Source: Polaromonas sp. JS666 | Lineage (GTDB): Bacteria; Pseudomonadota; Gammaproteobacteria; Burkholderiales; Burkholderiaceae_C | NCBI RefSeq assembly: GCF_900103405.1 | Contig: NZ_FNHX01000001.1 | Coordinates: forward strand, 558,001-622,000 | Reading direction: 5' to 3' | Length of the DNA: 64,000 nucleotides | Shown: positions 17,786-26,657 of the stretch, piece after piece | Layout of the letters: every line of letters starts with the position of its first letter | Numbering within the stretch: the first letter of the stretch is position 1 | Notes under the pieces: model-generated | Seen by the model: only the letters and a program-made list of their open reading frames with translations | What the model was told of the DNA's origin: nothing | Databases searched by the model: none | Program-made: the position numbers and the translations under genes

Positions 17786-17809
17786 AGCCCGCCATGCGCG
17801 GGCTTTTTG
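17786..17809 (+). terminator. Intrinsic terminator after the ferredoxin reductase gene
   Basis: AGCCCGC (17786-17792) pairs with GCGGGCT (17798-17804) around CATGC, followed by a run of five T residues. It lies 28 nt after the stop codon and before the TPP riboswitch. Confidence 0.8.
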
Positions 17810-17866
17810 CTGCGGCCCGAATCAAGCCCGAATCCATCCTACAATTTGCGCTGTGCCCGCAAGGGC

Positions 17867-17965
17867 GCTTTCGCTGGGGGTGTTGCCGCGGTTCGTGATT
17901 GCGAACGGCGGCGGCTGAGAAAGTCCCTTTGAACCTGATTTGAGGTAATCCTCGCGCAGGGAAGC
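17867..17965 (+). promoter_or_regulatory. TPP (THI-box) riboswitch controlling cytX
   Basis: The plus strand shows the conserved thiamine pyrophosphate aptamer: CTGGGGGTGTTGCC near the 5' side, GGCTGAGAAAGTCCC in the middle and TTGAACCTGATTTGAGGTAA followed by CGCGCAGGGAAGC. The outer stem P1 pairs GCTTTC (17867-17872) with GGAAGC (17960-17965). The CTGAGA and GAACCTGA blocks are the ligand-binding cores. It lies 70 nt before the cytX start, where it can act on transcription or on translation initiation; no clear terminator is visible between it and the start codon. Confidence 0.93.
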
Positions 17966-18035
17966 ATGTTCCGGATGTCCGCAGCGCTTGCGGGCTTCAA
18001 GCAGGCCGACCTGGCATTGAAGATCGGAACTGCTG

Positions 18036-19349
18036 ATGACCACGCCCTCGACCTCCGCCACCGGCAACACCGCGCTCACGCCACTGCCTACAGGCGAGCG
18101 CCTGTTCGGCTGGAACGACCATGCCGCGCTCTGGCTCAGCCTGGGCGTGGGCCTGCTGGTCATGCAGATAGGCGCCTACCTGGTGCCGGCCCTGGGAACA
18201 CAAACAGCGCTGGCGGTGATCGTCTGCGGCTCCATCCTGGGTGCGGGCCTGCTGGCCTGGACCGCCAAGATCGGCTGCGACAGCGGGCTTTCGAGCGCCG
18301 GGCTGATGCATGCGACCTACGGCAGCAGCTTCGCGCGCCTGCCGGTGCTGCTCAACATCGTGCAACTGATAGGCTGGACCACCTTCGAGTTGGTGGTGAT
18401 GCGCGACGGCACCATCGCCATCGCGCGCCAGTCCGGCAGCTTTGCGGGCGCCGTGTGGCCCCTGCTGGCCACCCTGCTCTGGGGCGCGGTGCTGCTGGCG
18501 CTGCTGTCGGGCTCCATGGTCAGGCTGGTGCGCAAATTCATAGGCCGCTGGGGGCTGCCGCTGGTCATCGCCTCGCTGCTGTGGCTGAGCTGGCAGTTCC
18601 TGGCCAAGGCCAACAGCCAGGGCCTGGCCGCGCTGTGGAGCCGCCCCGGCGAGGGCGGCATGGGCACGCTGTCGGCGCTAGACCTGGTGATCGCGATGCC
18701 GGTTTCCTGGCTGCCGCTGGTGGCCGATTTCGCGCGCCATGGGCGCGACGGCAACAGCGCCCTGCGCGGCACCTGGCTGGGTTATGCGATTGCCAACATC
18801 TGGTGCTACGCGCTGGGCGTGCTGGTGGCCGTCACGACGCCCAGCACCGACCTGGTCGCCGCGCTGCTGCTGGCGCAGGGCGGGCTGCTCGCGCTGGGGC
18901 TGATCCTGATCGACGAAGTCGACAACGCTTACGGCGACCTGTACTCGGGCTCGGTGGCCGGCCACAGCCTGAAGCCGGCTTGGAGCGTGCGCCGCTGGGG
19001 CGTGGGCCTGGCCCTGCTGTGCACCGCGCTGGCGCTGGTGCTGCCCATGCACAGCCTGGAGCCGTTTTTGCTGATGCTCAGTTCGGTGTTTGTGCCCTTG
19101 TACGGCGTGATCCTGGCTCGGCTGGCCGGCACGCCCCATATCGCCTCGCTGGTGGCCGTACGCAAGGTAAACCCCAGCGCCGTCGCGATCTGGCTGCTGG
19201 GCATTGCCTGCTACCACCTGTGCGCCAAGCTGGCGCCCGACTGGGGCGCCGCGCTGCCGACGCTGGTGCTGACCTTTACCCTGGCGCGGCTCACGCGCGC
19301 CGGCTCTTCCGACTCCTCCGGCGCTTCCGGCGCTAGCGCAGCGGCTTGA
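18036..19349 (+). CDS. cytX: Putative hydroxymethylpyrimidine transporter CytX (NCS1 family)
   Basis: Inner-membrane permease of 437 residues with about twelve hydrophobic helices. RLFGWNDHAALWLSLGVGLLVMQIGAYLVP at the N-terminus and AKIGCDSGLSSAGLMHATYGSSFARLPVLLNIVQLIGWTTFE are typical of NCS1 nucleobase transporters of the CytX group. Its position downstream of a TPP riboswitch and opposite thiamine salvage genes supports uptake of the thiamine pyrimidine moiety (HMP). The C-terminus is a short Ser/Ala-rich tail that overlaps the 3' end of convergent thiD by 17 bp. Confidence 0.9.
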   Translation: MTTPSTSATGNTALTPLPTGERLFGWNDHAALWLSLGVGLLVMQIGAYLVPALGTQTALAVIVCGSILGAGLLAWTAKIGCDSGLSSAGLMHATYGSSFARLPVLLNIVQLIGWTTFELVVMRDGTIAIARQSGSFAGAVWPLLATLLWGAVLLALLSGSMVRLVRKFIGRWGLPLVIASLLWLSWQFLAKANSQGLAALWSRPGEGGMGTLSALDLVIAMPVSWLPLVADFARHGRDGNSALRGTWLGYAIANIWCYALGVLVAVTTPSTDLVAALLLAQGGLLALGLILIDEVDNAYGDLYSGSVAGHSLKPAWSVRRWGVGLALLCTALALVLPMHSLEPFLLMLSSVFVPLYGVILARLAGTPHIASLVAVRKVNPSAVAIWLLGIACYHLCAKLAPDWGAALPTLVLTFTLARLTRAGSSDSSGASGASAAA

Positions 19350-20178
19350 GCCGCATCGCGAGGGGTGCGTGGCTGTGGTTCAGCGGCCCGCTGCCCTCGC
19401 CTGTGCGCACCCGGGCACCGGCCTGCAGCGCCGCGCGCACATAGGCGCGCGCCAGCTGCACGGCCCCCAGCAGGGGTTGGCCCAGGGCCAGGTGGGCGGC
19501 GATTGCAGATGACAGCGTGCAGCCGGTGCCGTGGGTGTTGGGGCTGGGAATACGCGGCCCGCGCATCCAGTGCAGCTCGCCGCTTTGGGTGGCCAGCAGG
19601 TCGCTCACCACATCGCCGGGCAAATGCCCGCCCTTGAGCAGCACGGCGCGCGCGCCTTGGGCCAGCAGTTCCTGCGCCGCCGCCTGCATGGCTTCTTCAT
19701 CGGCCAGCGGCCGGCCGACCAGCAGCGCCGCTTCATCGAGGTTGGGCGTGACGACCATCGCGCGCGGAAACAGCTCACGCACCAGCATCGCGATGGCCGG
19801 ATTGTCGATCAGCACCGCGCCGCTGGTGGCGACCATGACCGGGTCCAGCACCACGTTCGGCAGCGCGTGGCGGTCTATGGCTTCAGCCACGGTCTGCACG
19901 ATGTCGGGCGCGTGCAGCATGCCTATCTTCACCGCGTCCGCGCCTATGTCTTCGATGACGGCGTCGATCTGCTCGCCCAGCATCTGCGGCGGCACGCCGT
20001 GGATGGCGCGCACCCCGCGCGTGTTCTGCGCCGTCAGGGCGGTGATGGCCGTCATGCCGTAGCAGCCCAGCGCGGCGAAGGTTTTAAGGTCAGCCTGGAT
20101 GCCGGCCCCGCCGCCGCTGTCGGAACCCGCGATGCTCAGGACGCGGGGATATTCATGGTCAAAGAGAGTGTCAGTCAT
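19333..20178 (-). CDS. thiD: Bifunctional hydroxymethylpyrimidine kinase / phosphomethylpyrimidine kinase ThiD
   Basis: Phosphorylates HMP twice to HMP-PP for thiamine synthesis. The 281-residue protein of the ribokinase fold starts [22 protein letters not shown] and contains [24 protein letters not shown] and the anion-hole [18 protein letters not shown]. An upstream extension to 20259 is open but is not family-like; the ATG at 20178 is chosen. It overlaps the thiE stop by 4 nt (ATGA), so the two are coupled. Its 3' end runs 17 bp into cytX on the other strand. Confidence 0.95.
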   Translation of the reverse strand: MTDTLFDHEYPRVLSIAGSDSGGGAGIQADLKTFAALGCYGMTAITALTAQNTRGVRAIHGVPPQMLGEQIDAVIEDIGADAVKIGMLHAPDIVQTVAEAIDRHALPNVVLDPVMVATSGAVLIDNPAIAMLVRELFPRAMVVTPNLDEAALLVGRPLADEEAMQAAAQELLAQGARAVLLKGGHLPGDVVSDLLATQSGELHWMRGPRIPSPNTHGTGCTLSSAIAAHLALGQPLLGAVQLARAYVRAALQAGARVRTGEGSGPLNHSHAPLAMRLKPLR

Positions 20179-20834
20179 TGGCTTATCCGTGGTTCTGGGG
20201 CATGGTCGCACAGCGACCTCAGCGCGGCCGCCGCCGCGCGCGCGTCGTCGGCGGCGCACAGCGCGCTCACCACGGCCAGGCCGTCGGCACCCGCGCGCAG
20301 CACCTCGCGTGCGTTGCCGGCATGGATGCCGCCTATGACCACCAGCGGCAGGCGGGTGGCGGCCCGTACAACGGCCAGCCCTTCCAGGCCCCAGGGGTCT
20401 TTGGTATCGGTTTTGGTGGGGGTCGAAAACACCGGGCTCACGCCCAGGTAATCGACCGGCAGCGCCGCGCTTTGCCGCACGTCGTCCATGGACTCGACCG
20501 ACCAGCCTATGAACACGCTGGGCGGCAGCAGCTTGCGCGCCTCGTCGGCCGGCAGGTCGTTCTGCCCCAGGTGCACGCCGTCAGCGCCGCAAGCCAGGGC
20601 AATGTCGATGCGGTCGTTGATGACCAGCGGTATGCCTTGGGGTGCGAGCAGTGCTTTCAGGATCAGGGCCTGGGCCAGGAATTCGCGCGTGCCCAGCTGC
20701 TTTTCGCGCAGTTGCACGCAGCTGACCCCGCCTTGCACGGCCTCGGCCACCACGTCGGCCAGGGGCCGGCCGCGCATCAGCGCCTGGTCGGTCACCAGGT
20801 AAAGCCGCAGGACTTCTGGGTTTAGCCGCGCCAT
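20175..20834 (-). CDS. thiE: Thiamine-phosphate synthase ThiE
   Basis: Joins HMP-PP and thiazole phosphate to thiamine monophosphate. The 219-residue TIM-barrel protein has [72 protein letters not shown] and [29 protein letters not shown], all ThiE signatures. The ATG at 20834 follows GAGGGACGAGGGC, a good ribosome site; a TTG five codons earlier would overlap the thiM stop. It is the middle gene of thiM-thiE-thiD. Confidence 0.95.
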   Translation of the reverse strand: MARLNPEVLRLYLVTDQALMRGRPLADVVAEAVQGGVSCVQLREKQLGTREFLAQALILKALLAPQGIPLVINDRIDIALACGADGVHLGQNDLPADEARKLLPPSVFIGWSVESMDDVRQSAALPVDYLGVSPVFSTPTKTDTKDPWGLEGLAVVRAATRLPLVVIGGIHAGNAREVLRAGADGLAVVSALCAADDARAAAAALRSLCDHAPEPRISQ

Positions 20835-20845
20835 GCCCTCGTCCC

Positions 20846-21679
20846 TCAATCGTTCGCCACGTCCAGCTTCAGGCGGGCAGTGAAGGTGGCCTTGTCCAGT
20901 AATTGCAGTTCATCGAGCAGTTGCACGGCCATGCTGCCCACGCCCAGGCCGCGCGCCTGGGTTTTTTCCGCCGCCACTTCGCCGGCAAGGCCCAGGAAGG
21001 CCATCGCCGCCGTGGTGGCGCGCCAGGCATCCGGCTGCACCGCGCAAAACGCGCCAATAAGGGCTGTGGCTGAGCAGCCGACACCGGTGATGCGGGTCAT
21101 CCAGGGATGGCCGTTGGAAAGCCGGGCCCAGCGGCGGCCGGCATCCAGGACATGGTCGGTCTCGCCGCTCACGCAGACCACGCCCTCGGTGCGGGCGGCC
21201 AATGCCCGCGCGGCATCCAGCGCATCGCCGGCCGCGGCCCCGCTGTCGACGCCGCGCGTTTTCACGGCGGTGCCGGCCATGCTCATGATTTCAGAGCCGT
21301 TGCCGCGAACCACCGTGGGCGCGGCGACGGCCAGGAGGGCCTCCAGCGCGGCGTTGCGGTAAGGCGTGGCGCCCGCGCCGACCGGGTCGAGCACGCAGGG
21401 AATCCCGCGCGCCGAGGCGGCCGCCAAGGCCAGCTTCATGCTCTCGACCCAGTAGGGGTCCAGCGTGCCGATGTTCAGCACCAGCGCCTGGGCGATGCCA
21501 GCCATGTCGCGCACCTCTTCATGGGCATGCGCCATGACGGGCGAGGCGCCCGCGGCCAGCAGTACATTGGCGTTGAAATTGATCACCACCAAGTTGGTGA
21601 TGCAGTGCACCAGCGGCGAATGCTCGCGAACCGACGCGAGGTCGGACCAGAGATCTGCAACAGAAAGATGGGAAGCCAT
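20846..21679 (-). CDS. thiM: Hydroxyethylthiazole kinase ThiM
   Basis: Salvages the thiazole moiety by phosphorylation. The 277-residue protein has [62 protein letters not shown] and the [16 protein letters not shown] anion-hole motif. The ATG at 21679 ([11 protein letters not shown]) is preferred over an upstream in-frame start at 21769 that adds a non-conserved basic stretch. It heads thiM-thiE-thiD. No TPP riboswitch is visible upstream, unlike at cytX. Confidence 0.93.
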   Translation of the reverse strand: MASHLSVADLWSDLASVREHSPLVHCITNLVVINFNANVLLAAGASPVMAHAHEEVRDMAGIAQALVLNIGTLDPYWVESMKLALAAASARGIPCVLDPVGAGATPYRNAALEALLAVAAPTVVRGNGSEIMSMAGTAVKTRGVDSGAAAGDALDAARALAARTEGVVCVSGETDHVLDAGRRWARLSNGHPWMTRITGVGCSATALIGAFCAVQPDAWRATTAAMAFLGLAGEVAAEKTQARGLGVGSMAVQLLDELQLLDKATFTARLKLDVAND

Positions 21680-21982
21680 GTGCGCTTGCTCTGATAACGA
21701 TGCTGACGGGCGGCGCAATGCCGAGGATGGCTTCGGCCCGCGCCAAGGTTGCGGGGCCGTGTCAGGCAATTATCACGGATGCCGCCTCGCCGCAGGATAA
21801 GCCGCGCCTAATTCACGCTACAAGGTTTCCAGCTTCAGTTTTTTTGCCGGCACAGAAGCCCCCGCCCCTAAAACCGGCACGAGGCGCCTAGAATGATTTT
21901 CGGCACGCCCTGCGTTATGCTTTTCGAAATCAATTCCGAAAAGCCATCCCGGCAGGAACATCTCACTCCAAAGCCCAAACCC
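21680..21982. other. Divergent intergenic region between thiM and the methyltransferase gene
   Basis: About 300 nt without a confident gene. On the minus strand it must hold the thiM promoter, but no CTGAGA/GAACCTGA aptamer blocks are present. On the plus strand an ATG at 21893 is in frame with the methyltransferase and could extend it by 30 residues. Base composition drops in AT direction from about 21830 onward. No terminator or clear repeat was found. Confidence 0.4.
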
Positions 21983-22654
21983 ATGAGCCAAACCCCAATT
22001 CACGAATTTCATAATCAGGAACTTCTGGAGGTCATCCCCTGGGGATCCAAAAAATTGATTGAGGTGGGTTGCAGTTCCGGCGCCCTGGCAAGAGAGTTCA
22101 AGAAAATAGCGCCGGGCTGCCACTATTTCGGGGTAGAGATAGACCCTGATTACGCCAAGTTGGCGGACCGCTACTGCAACGAAACCCTGGTCATGGACAT
22201 CGAGAATGCCGACGACGCATTCTGGAGCAAGCACGCGGACAGGGATTGCTGGATCTTCGGCGACTGCCTTGAGCACCTGAGAAATCCCTGGAATATCCTG
22301 CGCAAAGTACGCGCGGCCATGCCGCCGGGGGCCAGCATCGCAGCCTGCATTCCGAACGCGCAGCATTGGTCCCTCCAGGCCCGGTTAAGCATGGGGGATT
22401 TCCGCTACGAGGAAAGCGGCTTGCTGGACAAAACCCATTTGCGGTTTTTCACTAGGCAAACCATCCTGGAAATGTTTAATGACACGGGATTCACGGTCAC
22501 GGAATTCATCCCCAGAATTATTTTTCCCGAACCCGCGAGGGATCAATTCCTTCCAGCCATCGAACAGCTTGCGAGGTTGGCAGGCGCGGATCCGAAAACC
22601 GCGGCGGAGGATGCGATACCCATTCAGTATGTTGTCAGGGCCGAGCCCCGATAA
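21983..22654 (+). CDS. Class I SAM-dependent methyltransferase
   Basis: A 223-residue Rossmann-fold methyltransferase: motif I LIEVGCSSGALAREF, motif II FGVEIDPDYAKLADRY, then WIFGDCLEHLRNPWNIL (post II, typical of Methyltransf_23/11) and LLDKTHLRFFTRQTILEMFND, the phrase common in cell-surface polysaccharide methyltransferases. The substrate is unknown; its convergent neighbour is a glycosyltransferase-like gene, which hints at glycan modification. The start is uncertain: an in-frame ATG at 21893 would give 253 residues. Base composition is clearly more AT-rich than the flanking thi and aat genes. Confidence 0.8.
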   Translation: MSQTPIHEFHNQELLEVIPWGSKKLIEVGCSSGALAREFKKIAPGCHYFGVEIDPDYAKLADRYCNETLVMDIENADDAFWSKHADRDCWIFGDCLEHLRNPWNILRKVRAAMPPGASIAACIPNAQHWSLQARLSMGDFRYEESGLLDKTHLRFFTRQTILEMFNDTGFTVTEFIPRIIFPEPARDQFLPAIEQLARLAGADPKTAAEDAIPIQYVVRAEPR

Positions 22655-22687
22655 CGCTCAGGCCTGCCTCGCCAAATCCATAAAGGG

Positions 22688-23689
22688 TTAAAACCAGACC
22701 TTCAACATCTGGGCATGGCTTACATAGGGAAAATCCACCTGTTCGGTCATGCCGTCGCTTGCCTCTTTTGGCAAACGATCTTTGTATTTTTCCCGGAATC
22801 TGCTCGCGTAGGTTTTATAGACACCCTCAAAATCTCCGACAGTTGATTTATGGGCAATCAGGATGTCCTTGCATACCGCCACTTCAAAGCCGCGCAAAAA
22901 AGCCGCGTAAGTGAAGTCCGTGTCATACCCGTGAAAACCATCAAAAGTTTCCTCATCGAATCTCACTGAATCGACGACACGGCGATTGGCAGCGATAAAA
23001 AATCCGTCTAGTGCCTGTATGCCCTTGATCTGCGTCAGCTCTGCCCCGCCCCATACCGAAACATGAAAAAGATCACTGGGCCAGGTGTTGGCGGCCGGAT
23101 AGGCGAGCACGCCATGGACATAAGGGTCACCGCTGCTCATCCACTTGCTATCCTTGAGCCGGCTCGTACCGGCGCACCCTATGACATCGAAGGTTTGCAA
23201 ATGCGTGCGAAGCAAGCTGGAAAAACTCGGCGAAATGATCTCTATGTCGTCATGGCAAAAAACCAGAATATCGCCCCGGCTTTTCTCGATGCCTCTGTTG
23301 TACCCCTCGCACAGCGATTTGGCATCATGTATGCCAATGACTTCGTACGGTGAATCACCGAAACGCTCTCTTAAGTTGCCGCACACCAGCTCATACTTGA
23401 CCGGATCAATGCTGCAGATGATGACGGATACCAACGAGTCCTTTTTCTCCGCTTCATTGGCACCAACACCAGGGTCGACCAGATTCTGAGGAATTTCCGC
23501 AAAACGCGCGGCAGTACGGTAAATCAGCCCCGTAAGCAAGAGCACCGCGAAAATGAGCGCAGCCGGCAGATACTTCTGCCACAGCAAACATGAGACCAGT
23601 GCGATAGCGCAGCACGCCCAAAAAATTCTAAAAATGATTCTGCGGATTACCCAGCTGCGGGCTGGAGGATTTGTTTGGAAAGACTGCAT
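22688..23689 (-). CDS. Membrane-anchored glycosyltransferase-like protein (family 2-like, StrF type)
   Basis: A 333-residue protein with two closely spaced hydrophobic helices at the N-terminus (about 14-52). The catalytic-type domain follows: LVSVIICSIDPVKYE, EVIGIHDAKSLCEGYNRGIEKSRGDILVFCHDDIEI with HDD in the place of the metal-binding DxD, and DGFFIAANRRVV and FDGFHGYDTDFTYAAFLRGF. This pattern fits the glycosyltransferase-like family named after StrF. The donor and acceptor are unknown. It converges on the methyltransferase gene (34 nt apart) and shares its lower GC content. An upstream ATG at 23731 would add 14 residues. Confidence 0.72.
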   Translation of the reverse strand: MQSFQTNPPARSWVIRRIIFRIFWACCAIALVSCLLWQKYLPAALIFAVLLLTGLIYRTAARFAEIPQNLVDPGVGANEAEKKDSLVSVIICSIDPVKYELVCGNLRERFGDSPYEVIGIHDAKSLCEGYNRGIEKSRGDILVFCHDDIEIISPSFSSLLRTHLQTFDVIGCAGTSRLKDSKWMSSGDPYVHGVLAYPAANTWPSDLFHVSVWGGAELTQIKGIQALDGFFIAANRRVVDSVRFDEETFDGFHGYDTDFTYAAFLRGFEVAVCKDILIAHKSTVGDFEGVYKTYASRFREKYKDRLPKEASDGMTEQVDFPYVSHAQMLKVWF

Positions 23690-23812
23690 ATTGGCGTAGG
23701 TTATCACCGGCCAGGAGTTGGCTTTCCGCATGGAACACCGCGTCGCGCGACCATGCCTAAAGGCACGATCAACGTGACTTGCAAGCCCAACCCTTTTGGC
23801 GAAACTAAAATG

Positions 23813-23829
23813 CTATCAATAAAATAGCA
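23813..23829. repeat. Short hairpin repeat GCTAT-N7-ATAGC, copy 1
   Basis: GCTATCAATAAAATAGC has 5-bp arms around a 7-nt loop beginning CAA; with flanking T and A the arms reach 6 bp. The same arms and loop opening recur at 32214-32230. It lies in the gap between the glycosyltransferase-like gene and tRNA-Asn. Confidence 0.55.
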
Positions 23830-23897
23830 AAGCACACTCTCGCTACGAGGGTCTGTATGCCCCAACGCAAAGAAGTCACCTGATAAATAACTGGGGC

Positions 23898-23926
23898 TTA
23901 AAAAGTTCAAAAATTGACGCTATAAT
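23898..23926 (+). promoter_or_regulatory. Promoter of tRNA-Asn
   Basis: A perfect -10 box TATAAT at 23921-23926 lies 12 nt before the mature tRNA start. With a 17-nt spacer the -35 hexamer is TTAAAA (23898-23903), four of six matches to TTGACA. A TTGACG at 23914 is too close to act as -35. Confidence 0.6.
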
Positions 23927-23938
23927 TTAAGGCTTCAT

Positions 23939-24014
23939 TCCTCAATAGCTCAGTTGGTAGAGCGCCGGACTGTTAATCCGTAGGTCCCTGGTTCGAGCCC
24001 AGGTTGAGGAGCCA
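23939..24014 (+). tRNA. tRNA-Asn (anticodon GTT)
   Basis: A 76-nt cloverleaf with the CCA end encoded. The acceptor stem pairs TCCTCAA with TTGAGGA; the D arm contains AGCTCAGTTGGTAGAGC; the anticodon loop CTGTTAA reads GTT (Asn); the T arm is CCTGGTTCGAGCCCAGG. It is followed by an intrinsic terminator at 24025. Confidence 0.97.
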
Positions 24015-24024
24015 GTGAATTTCC

Positions 24025-24059
24025 GAAATGGGCACCCTTGCGGTGCCCATTTCTTTTTC
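24025..24059 (+). terminator. Intrinsic terminator after tRNA-Asn
   Basis: AAATGGGCACC (24026-24036) pairs perfectly with GGTGCCCATTT (24042-24052) around CTTGC, followed by CTTTTT. It lies 11 nt after the tRNA. Confidence 0.88.
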
Positions 24060-24200
24060 CGCGGTACAAATCCGCACGCTCGGCGCGCACACAGCGCCAT
24101 CGCCTGCAGGCCTTGCCGCCGCACCCCACTCAGCTACCATGTGCGCATGCCCTTCCCGGCCTGCTGTTTCCGCGGTTTCATGCCCATGCGCTTTTAAGCC

Positions 24201-24968
24201 ATGGGAAAACTCCCGCGCCCTGTCCCCTGGCTTGCCGCCGGAGAAAGCTTTCCGCCGCTTGAACAAGCCTGGGGACATCACGACCCCGCCCCCGGCCTGC
24301 TGGCTGCAGGCGCCGCGCTGGATGTGCCCACGCTGGTACAGGCCTATTCGCAAGGCATATTTCCGTGGTTCAGCCTGGGTCAGCCACCGCTGTGGTGGAG
24401 CCCCGATCCGCGCATGGTCTTGCAGACGCGACATTTCAGGCTGCATCGTTCGCTGCGCAAAACGCTGACCCGCTTCCAGGCGCAGACCGGCTGCGAGATT
24501 CGTTTTGACAGCGCTTTTGAGCAGGTTATCCATGCCTGCGCGAGCAAACCCCGCGAGGGCCAGCCGGGCACCTGGATTGTCCCGGACATGGTGCAGGCCT
24601 ACACCTGCCTTCACCGGGCCGGCCATGCCCATAGCGTGGAAACCTGGGTGGACGGCGAGCTGGCCGGCGGCCTTTACTGCGTCAACCTGGGCCTCATGGT
24701 GTTCGGCGAATCGATGTTCGCCCACCAGACCGACGCCTCCAAGATCGCGCTGGCAGCGCTGGTAGCTTTTTGCCGCGCCCGCGAGATGGCCATGATCGAC
24801 TGCCAGCAAAACACCCGGCACTTGGCCTCGCTTGGCGCGGGTGAAATCAGCCGCGCGGAATTTGTCTCCCATCTCGCCGCAAACGTGAACAAAACCGCAC
24901 CCCTCTGGGAGTTCAAACCCGTATACTGGAATCAGCTTCTGACGACGGGAATGACAGACCTACCGTGA
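24201..24968 (+). CDS. aat: Leucyl/phenylalanyl-tRNA-protein transferase Aat
   Basis: Cytosolic enzyme that adds Leu or Phe to proteins with N-terminal Lys or Arg, marking them for ClpS/ClpAP. The 255-residue protein has [77 protein letters not shown] and the final [23 protein letters not shown], the standard Aat blocks. It overlaps bpt by 4 nt (GTGA). Together the pair covers two classes of N-degron. Confidence 0.97.
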   Translation: MGKLPRPVPWLAAGESFPPLEQAWGHHDPAPGLLAAGAALDVPTLVQAYSQGIFPWFSLGQPPLWWSPDPRMVLQTRHFRLHRSLRKTLTRFQAQTGCEIRFDSAFEQVIHACASKPREGQPGTWIVPDMVQAYTCLHRAGHAHSVETWVDGELAGGLYCVNLGLMVFGESMFAHQTDASKIALAALVAFCRAREMAMIDCQQNTRHLASLGAGEISRAEFVSHLAANVNKTAPLWEFKPVYWNQLLTTGMTDLP

Positions 24969-25750
24969 CGCACCTCAAAGACTTGCCCCTGCAAACCTTG
25001 CAGTTCTATGCAACGGCGCCCTACCCCTGCAGCTACCTGCCAGGCAAGCAGGCCCGTTCGCAGGTCGCAACGCCCAGCCACCTGATCCACAACGACGCCT
25101 ATTCGGACCTGGTGACCAACGGCTTCAGGCGCAGCGGCATGTTCACCTACCGCCCCTACTGCGACGGCTGCCAGGCCTGCGTGCCGCTGCGGGTGCCCGT
25201 CAAGCTCTTCAGCCCGGACCGCAGCCAGCGCCGCGCCTGGAAGCGGCACCATGCGCTGCACGCCCGCATCCTCAAGCTGTGCTTCATGCCCGAGCACTAC
25301 CAGCTCTACCTGCGCTACCAGAACGGCCGCCACGCCGGCGGCGGCATGGACCATGACAGCATCGACCAGTACACCCAGTTCCTGCTGCAAAGCCGCGTCA
25401 ATTCACGTCTGGTGGAGTTCCGCGAAACCCTGCCCAACGGCGAGCCGGGCGCGCTCAAGATGGTGTCCATCCTGGACGTGCTGGAAGACGGCATTTCGGC
25501 GGTCTACACTTTTTATGAGCCTGACGCCCGCGCGAGCTACGGCAACTACAGCGTGCTCTGGCAGATCGAGCAGGCACGGCGCCTGGAGCTGCCCTATGTC
25601 TACCTGGGTTACTGGATCGCCGAGAGCCCCAAGATGAACTACAAGGCGGGGTTCAAACCCAACGAAGTACTGCTGAGCGGCCGCTGGGTGCTCTCCACAA
25701 CACCTGCAGCTGCCAGCCCGGGCGCCAGCGAACATCCCGACCCGGCCTGA
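24965..25750 (+). CDS. bpt: Aspartate/glutamate leucyltransferase Bpt
   Basis: Transfers Leu from Leu-tRNA to N-terminal Asp or Glu, a second branch of the bacterial N-degron pathway. The 261-residue protein resembles eukaryotic arginyltransferase: [21 protein letters not shown] with the N-terminal Cys, [26 protein letters not shown] with CxxC, then [27 protein letters not shown] and [13 protein letters not shown]. The start is GTG at 24965, overlapping the aat stop, indicating translational coupling. Confidence 0.95.
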   Translation: MTHLKDLPLQTLQFYATAPYPCSYLPGKQARSQVATPSHLIHNDAYSDLVTNGFRRSGMFTYRPYCDGCQACVPLRVPVKLFSPDRSQRRAWKRHHALHARILKLCFMPEHYQLYLRYQNGRHAGGGMDHDSIDQYTQFLLQSRVNSRLVEFRETLPNGEPGALKMVSILDVLEDGISAVYTFYEPDARASYGNYSVLWQIEQARRLELPYVYLGYWIAESPKMNYKAGFKPNEVLLSGRWVLSTTPAAASPGASEHPDPA

Positions 25751-25823
25751 GCCCGCCGCCCCGCATGCGTCACCAGACGCATCTGCATTTCACAGGGTAA
25801 AATTTGCAGCAGAAAGCCTGCAC

Positions 25824-26603
25824 ATGAAAAAGCCCGACTCCGCCCCTTCCGCCACACCGACCGTTCAGGTCATCGAGAGAATGTTCACCTTGCTCGAAAT
25901 CCTGGCAAACCGCGAGGAGGCCTTGTCGCTCAAGGAAATCAGCGAAAAATCAGGCCTGCACCCCTCCACGGCCCACCGCATCCTGAACGACCTGGCCACC
26001 GGACGTTTTGTCGACCGCCCCGCGGCGGGCAGCTACCGGCTGGGCATGCGCCTGCTCGAACTGGGCAACCTCGTGAAGGCGCGCCTGGATGTGCGCGAAG
26101 CGGCACTGATCCCCATGCGCGAGTTGCACAAGATCACGCAGCAGCCGGTGAATCTGAGCATGCGCCAGGGTGACGAAATCGTGTACGTGGAGCGCGCCTA
26201 CAGCGAACGCTCCGGCATGCAGGTGGTGCGCGCCATAGGCGGCCGCGCGCCGCTGCATCTAACCTCCGTGGGCAAGTTGTTCCTGGCCTTTGACGATCCC
26301 CAGCGCCTGCGCACCTATGCGACGCGTACCGGGCTGTCGGGACAGACGCGCAACAGCATCACCCAGTTGCCGGTGCTCGAGCGCGAACTCTCCAAGGCGC
26401 GCCAGTACGGCATCGCGCGCGACAATGAGGAGCTGGAATTGGGGGTGCGCTGCATGGCCGCCGGCATTTATGACGACCAGAACAAGCTGGTGGCGGGTTT
26501 GTCGATCTCGGCGCCGGCGGACCGGCTCGACGAGCATTGGCTGCCCAAACTGCAGGCAACGGCCAATGAGATTTCAGCGGCGCTGGGCTACAGGCCCAAA
26601 TAA
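25824..26603 (+). CDS. IclR family transcriptional regulator
   Basis: A 259-residue regulator. The N-terminal winged helix-turn-helix (about 14-75) contains LSLKEISEKSGLHPSTAHRILNDLATGRFVDR, and the C-terminal effector-binding domain has VRAIGGRAPLHLTSVGKLFLAF and ARDNEELELGVRCMAAGIYDDQNKLVAGLSISAP, both IclR hallmarks. Targets are unknown: the neighbours are bpt upstream and a convergent endopeptidase, neither a typical catabolic operon. Confidence 0.92.
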   Translation: MKKPDSAPSATPTVQVIERMFTLLEILANREEALSLKEISEKSGLHPSTAHRILNDLATGRFVDRPAAGSYRLGMRLLELGNLVKARLDVREAALIPMRELHKITQQPVNLSMRQGDEIVYVERAYSERSGMQVVRAIGGRAPLHLTSVGKLFLAFDDPQRLRTYATRTGLSGQTRNSITQLPVLERELSKARQYGIARDNEELELGVRCMAAGIYDDQNKLVAGLSISAPADRLDEHWLPKLQATANEISAALGYRPK

Positions 26604-26657
26604 GAAAGAAGACAGAAGAAAGAGAGCCGCCTTTGGCGTTGCCCGCGGCGAAAATAC

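Noticed and set aside
21680-21892. Possible second TPP riboswitch upstream of thiM
   Set aside because: Neither CTGAGA nor GAACCTGA blocks are present on the minus strand.
23914-23919. TTGACG as -35 box of the tRNA-Asn promoter
   Set aside because: It is one base from the TATAAT box; the spacing is impossible for sigma-70.
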